This document shows positions 63,605 through 64,000 of a DNA stretch of 64,000 nt, piece by piece. Position numbers and translations under genes: made by a program. Within the stretch, counting starts at the first letter, position 1, and the number at the start of each line of letters is the position of its first letter. The notes below the pieces were generated by a model. The model worked only from the letters and a program-made list of their open reading frames with translations, ran no database searches and was not told the DNA's origin. The stretch comes from Silurus meridionalis (taxonomy: Eukaryota > Chordata > Actinopteri > Siluriformes > Siluridae), in contig NC_060887.1 in NCBI RefSeq assembly GCF_014805685.1, forward strand, positions 34,529,963 to 34,593,962, in the 5' to 3' direction.

Positions 63605-64000
63605 ATATGAACGTTAGATTTTTTTGTCCAATCAGATTTCAGCCTCTATGTCTGCCATTTTAATCTAATCTGCCACGGGCCTGCAAAGTCTGTACTGCTG
63701 ACCTTTTTACCATAGTCACCTTAAGAAATAGCTCTGTTTCTTTAACTAATCAGATTTCATATTCGCCTCCCAGGGCCAGCTAGCTGGCCCAGAATAGCGT
63801 CAGCATATTCTCCTCTGATTGGTTGGTCAGGGGGAAACTGTTACAGCCAAGTTCGACTAGCAAAACACATCTGTAGCGCTCTGCACACATTATTACATCT
63901 GAGTTATGCTTTTTTATGGAGGGTTTGTTCTCCACTTCCAGACCAGTGAATACGAGCTTTACTACTGGCAGCCTCTGAGGAGCGGTGCAAATTATGGGTC
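63605..64000 (-). repeat. Dispersed repeat, copy 2 (runs off the window)
   Basis: The reverse complement matches 9785-10290: TTTTTTTGTCCAATCAGATT, AGTTCGACTAGCAAAACACA and CAGCCTCTGAGGAGCGGTGC lie in order. The shared block ends at 63987 and the window stops 13 bases later, so the true end is unknown. Confidence 0.7.

Overview
This window is vertebrate nuclear DNA, almost certainly from a teleost fish. The evidence is dense (CA)n and (TA)n microsatellites, several Tc1-type transposon families, RTE and L2-type LINEs, a DIRS-type tyrosine-recombinase retrotransposon, tRNA-headed SINEs and a very common fish repeat whose tail resembles L2. The particular mix fits an otophysan (catfish, characin or carp relative), but that is inference from repeats recalled from memory. 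I found no host protein-coding exon. Every open frame I could interpret is a transposable-element gene or a low-complexity artefact, so the window is best read as intergenic or deep-intronic DNA.

Layout. 1-10 kb: mostly unique AT-rich DNA with microsatellites, a 202-bp MITE, a cluster of tRNA-derived SINEs (4.85-8.54 kb), one Tc1 remnant and a 0.5-kb dispersed repeat (9.8-10.3 kb). 10-20 kb: a pogo/Tigger-like end with a large palindrome, a degraded LINE (10.8-12.5 kb, minus), a Tc1 remnant, an intact Tc1 transposase gene with all three catalytic acidic residues (14.86-16.48 kb) and an L2-clade LINE pseudogene (18.3-19.6 kb). 20-35 kb: sparse fragments (L2-like tails, Tc1, DIRS gag, a truncated RTE LINE, a hAT-like remnant), long simple repeats and stretches that look like candidate conserved non-coding DNA (best: 29.70-30.07 kb). 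35-41 kb: a nest of insertions with a LINE 3' end split by a miniature DIRS derivative, a (GATA)n block, Tc1 debris and a nearly full-length RTE, then a DIRS 3' end and a second Tc1 element. 41-45 kb: unique DNA, then a pogo-like MITE nested in a Tc1 remnant. 45.46-49.17 kb: a structurally complete but decayed DIRS-type retrotransposon (gag, RT, tyrosine recombinase, inverted termini and an internal complementary region). 49.5-56 kb: a tRNA-Glu-headed SINE carrying RTE ends, DIRS fragments on both strands and another long RTE copy. 56-64 kb: mainly unique DNA with a minus-strand RTE fragment, a third Tc1 element (61.49-63.06 kb) sitting inside a (TA)n tract, and a second, inverted copy of the 9.8-kb dispersed repeat at the window end.

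How the parts relate. The elements form autonomous/non-autonomous sets: RTE LINEs with the SINE that borrows their ends, the DIRS element with its deletion derivatives, and Tc1/pogo transposases with MITEs. Three independent insertions (two Tc1, one DIRS) interrupt copies of the same L2-tailed repeat in its middle, which gives a relative order of events. The strongest observations are the DIRS internal complementary region, which defines both element ends to the base; the intact Tc1; and the tRNA-Glu/RTE SINE. No wholly new system could be demonstrated from sequence alone.
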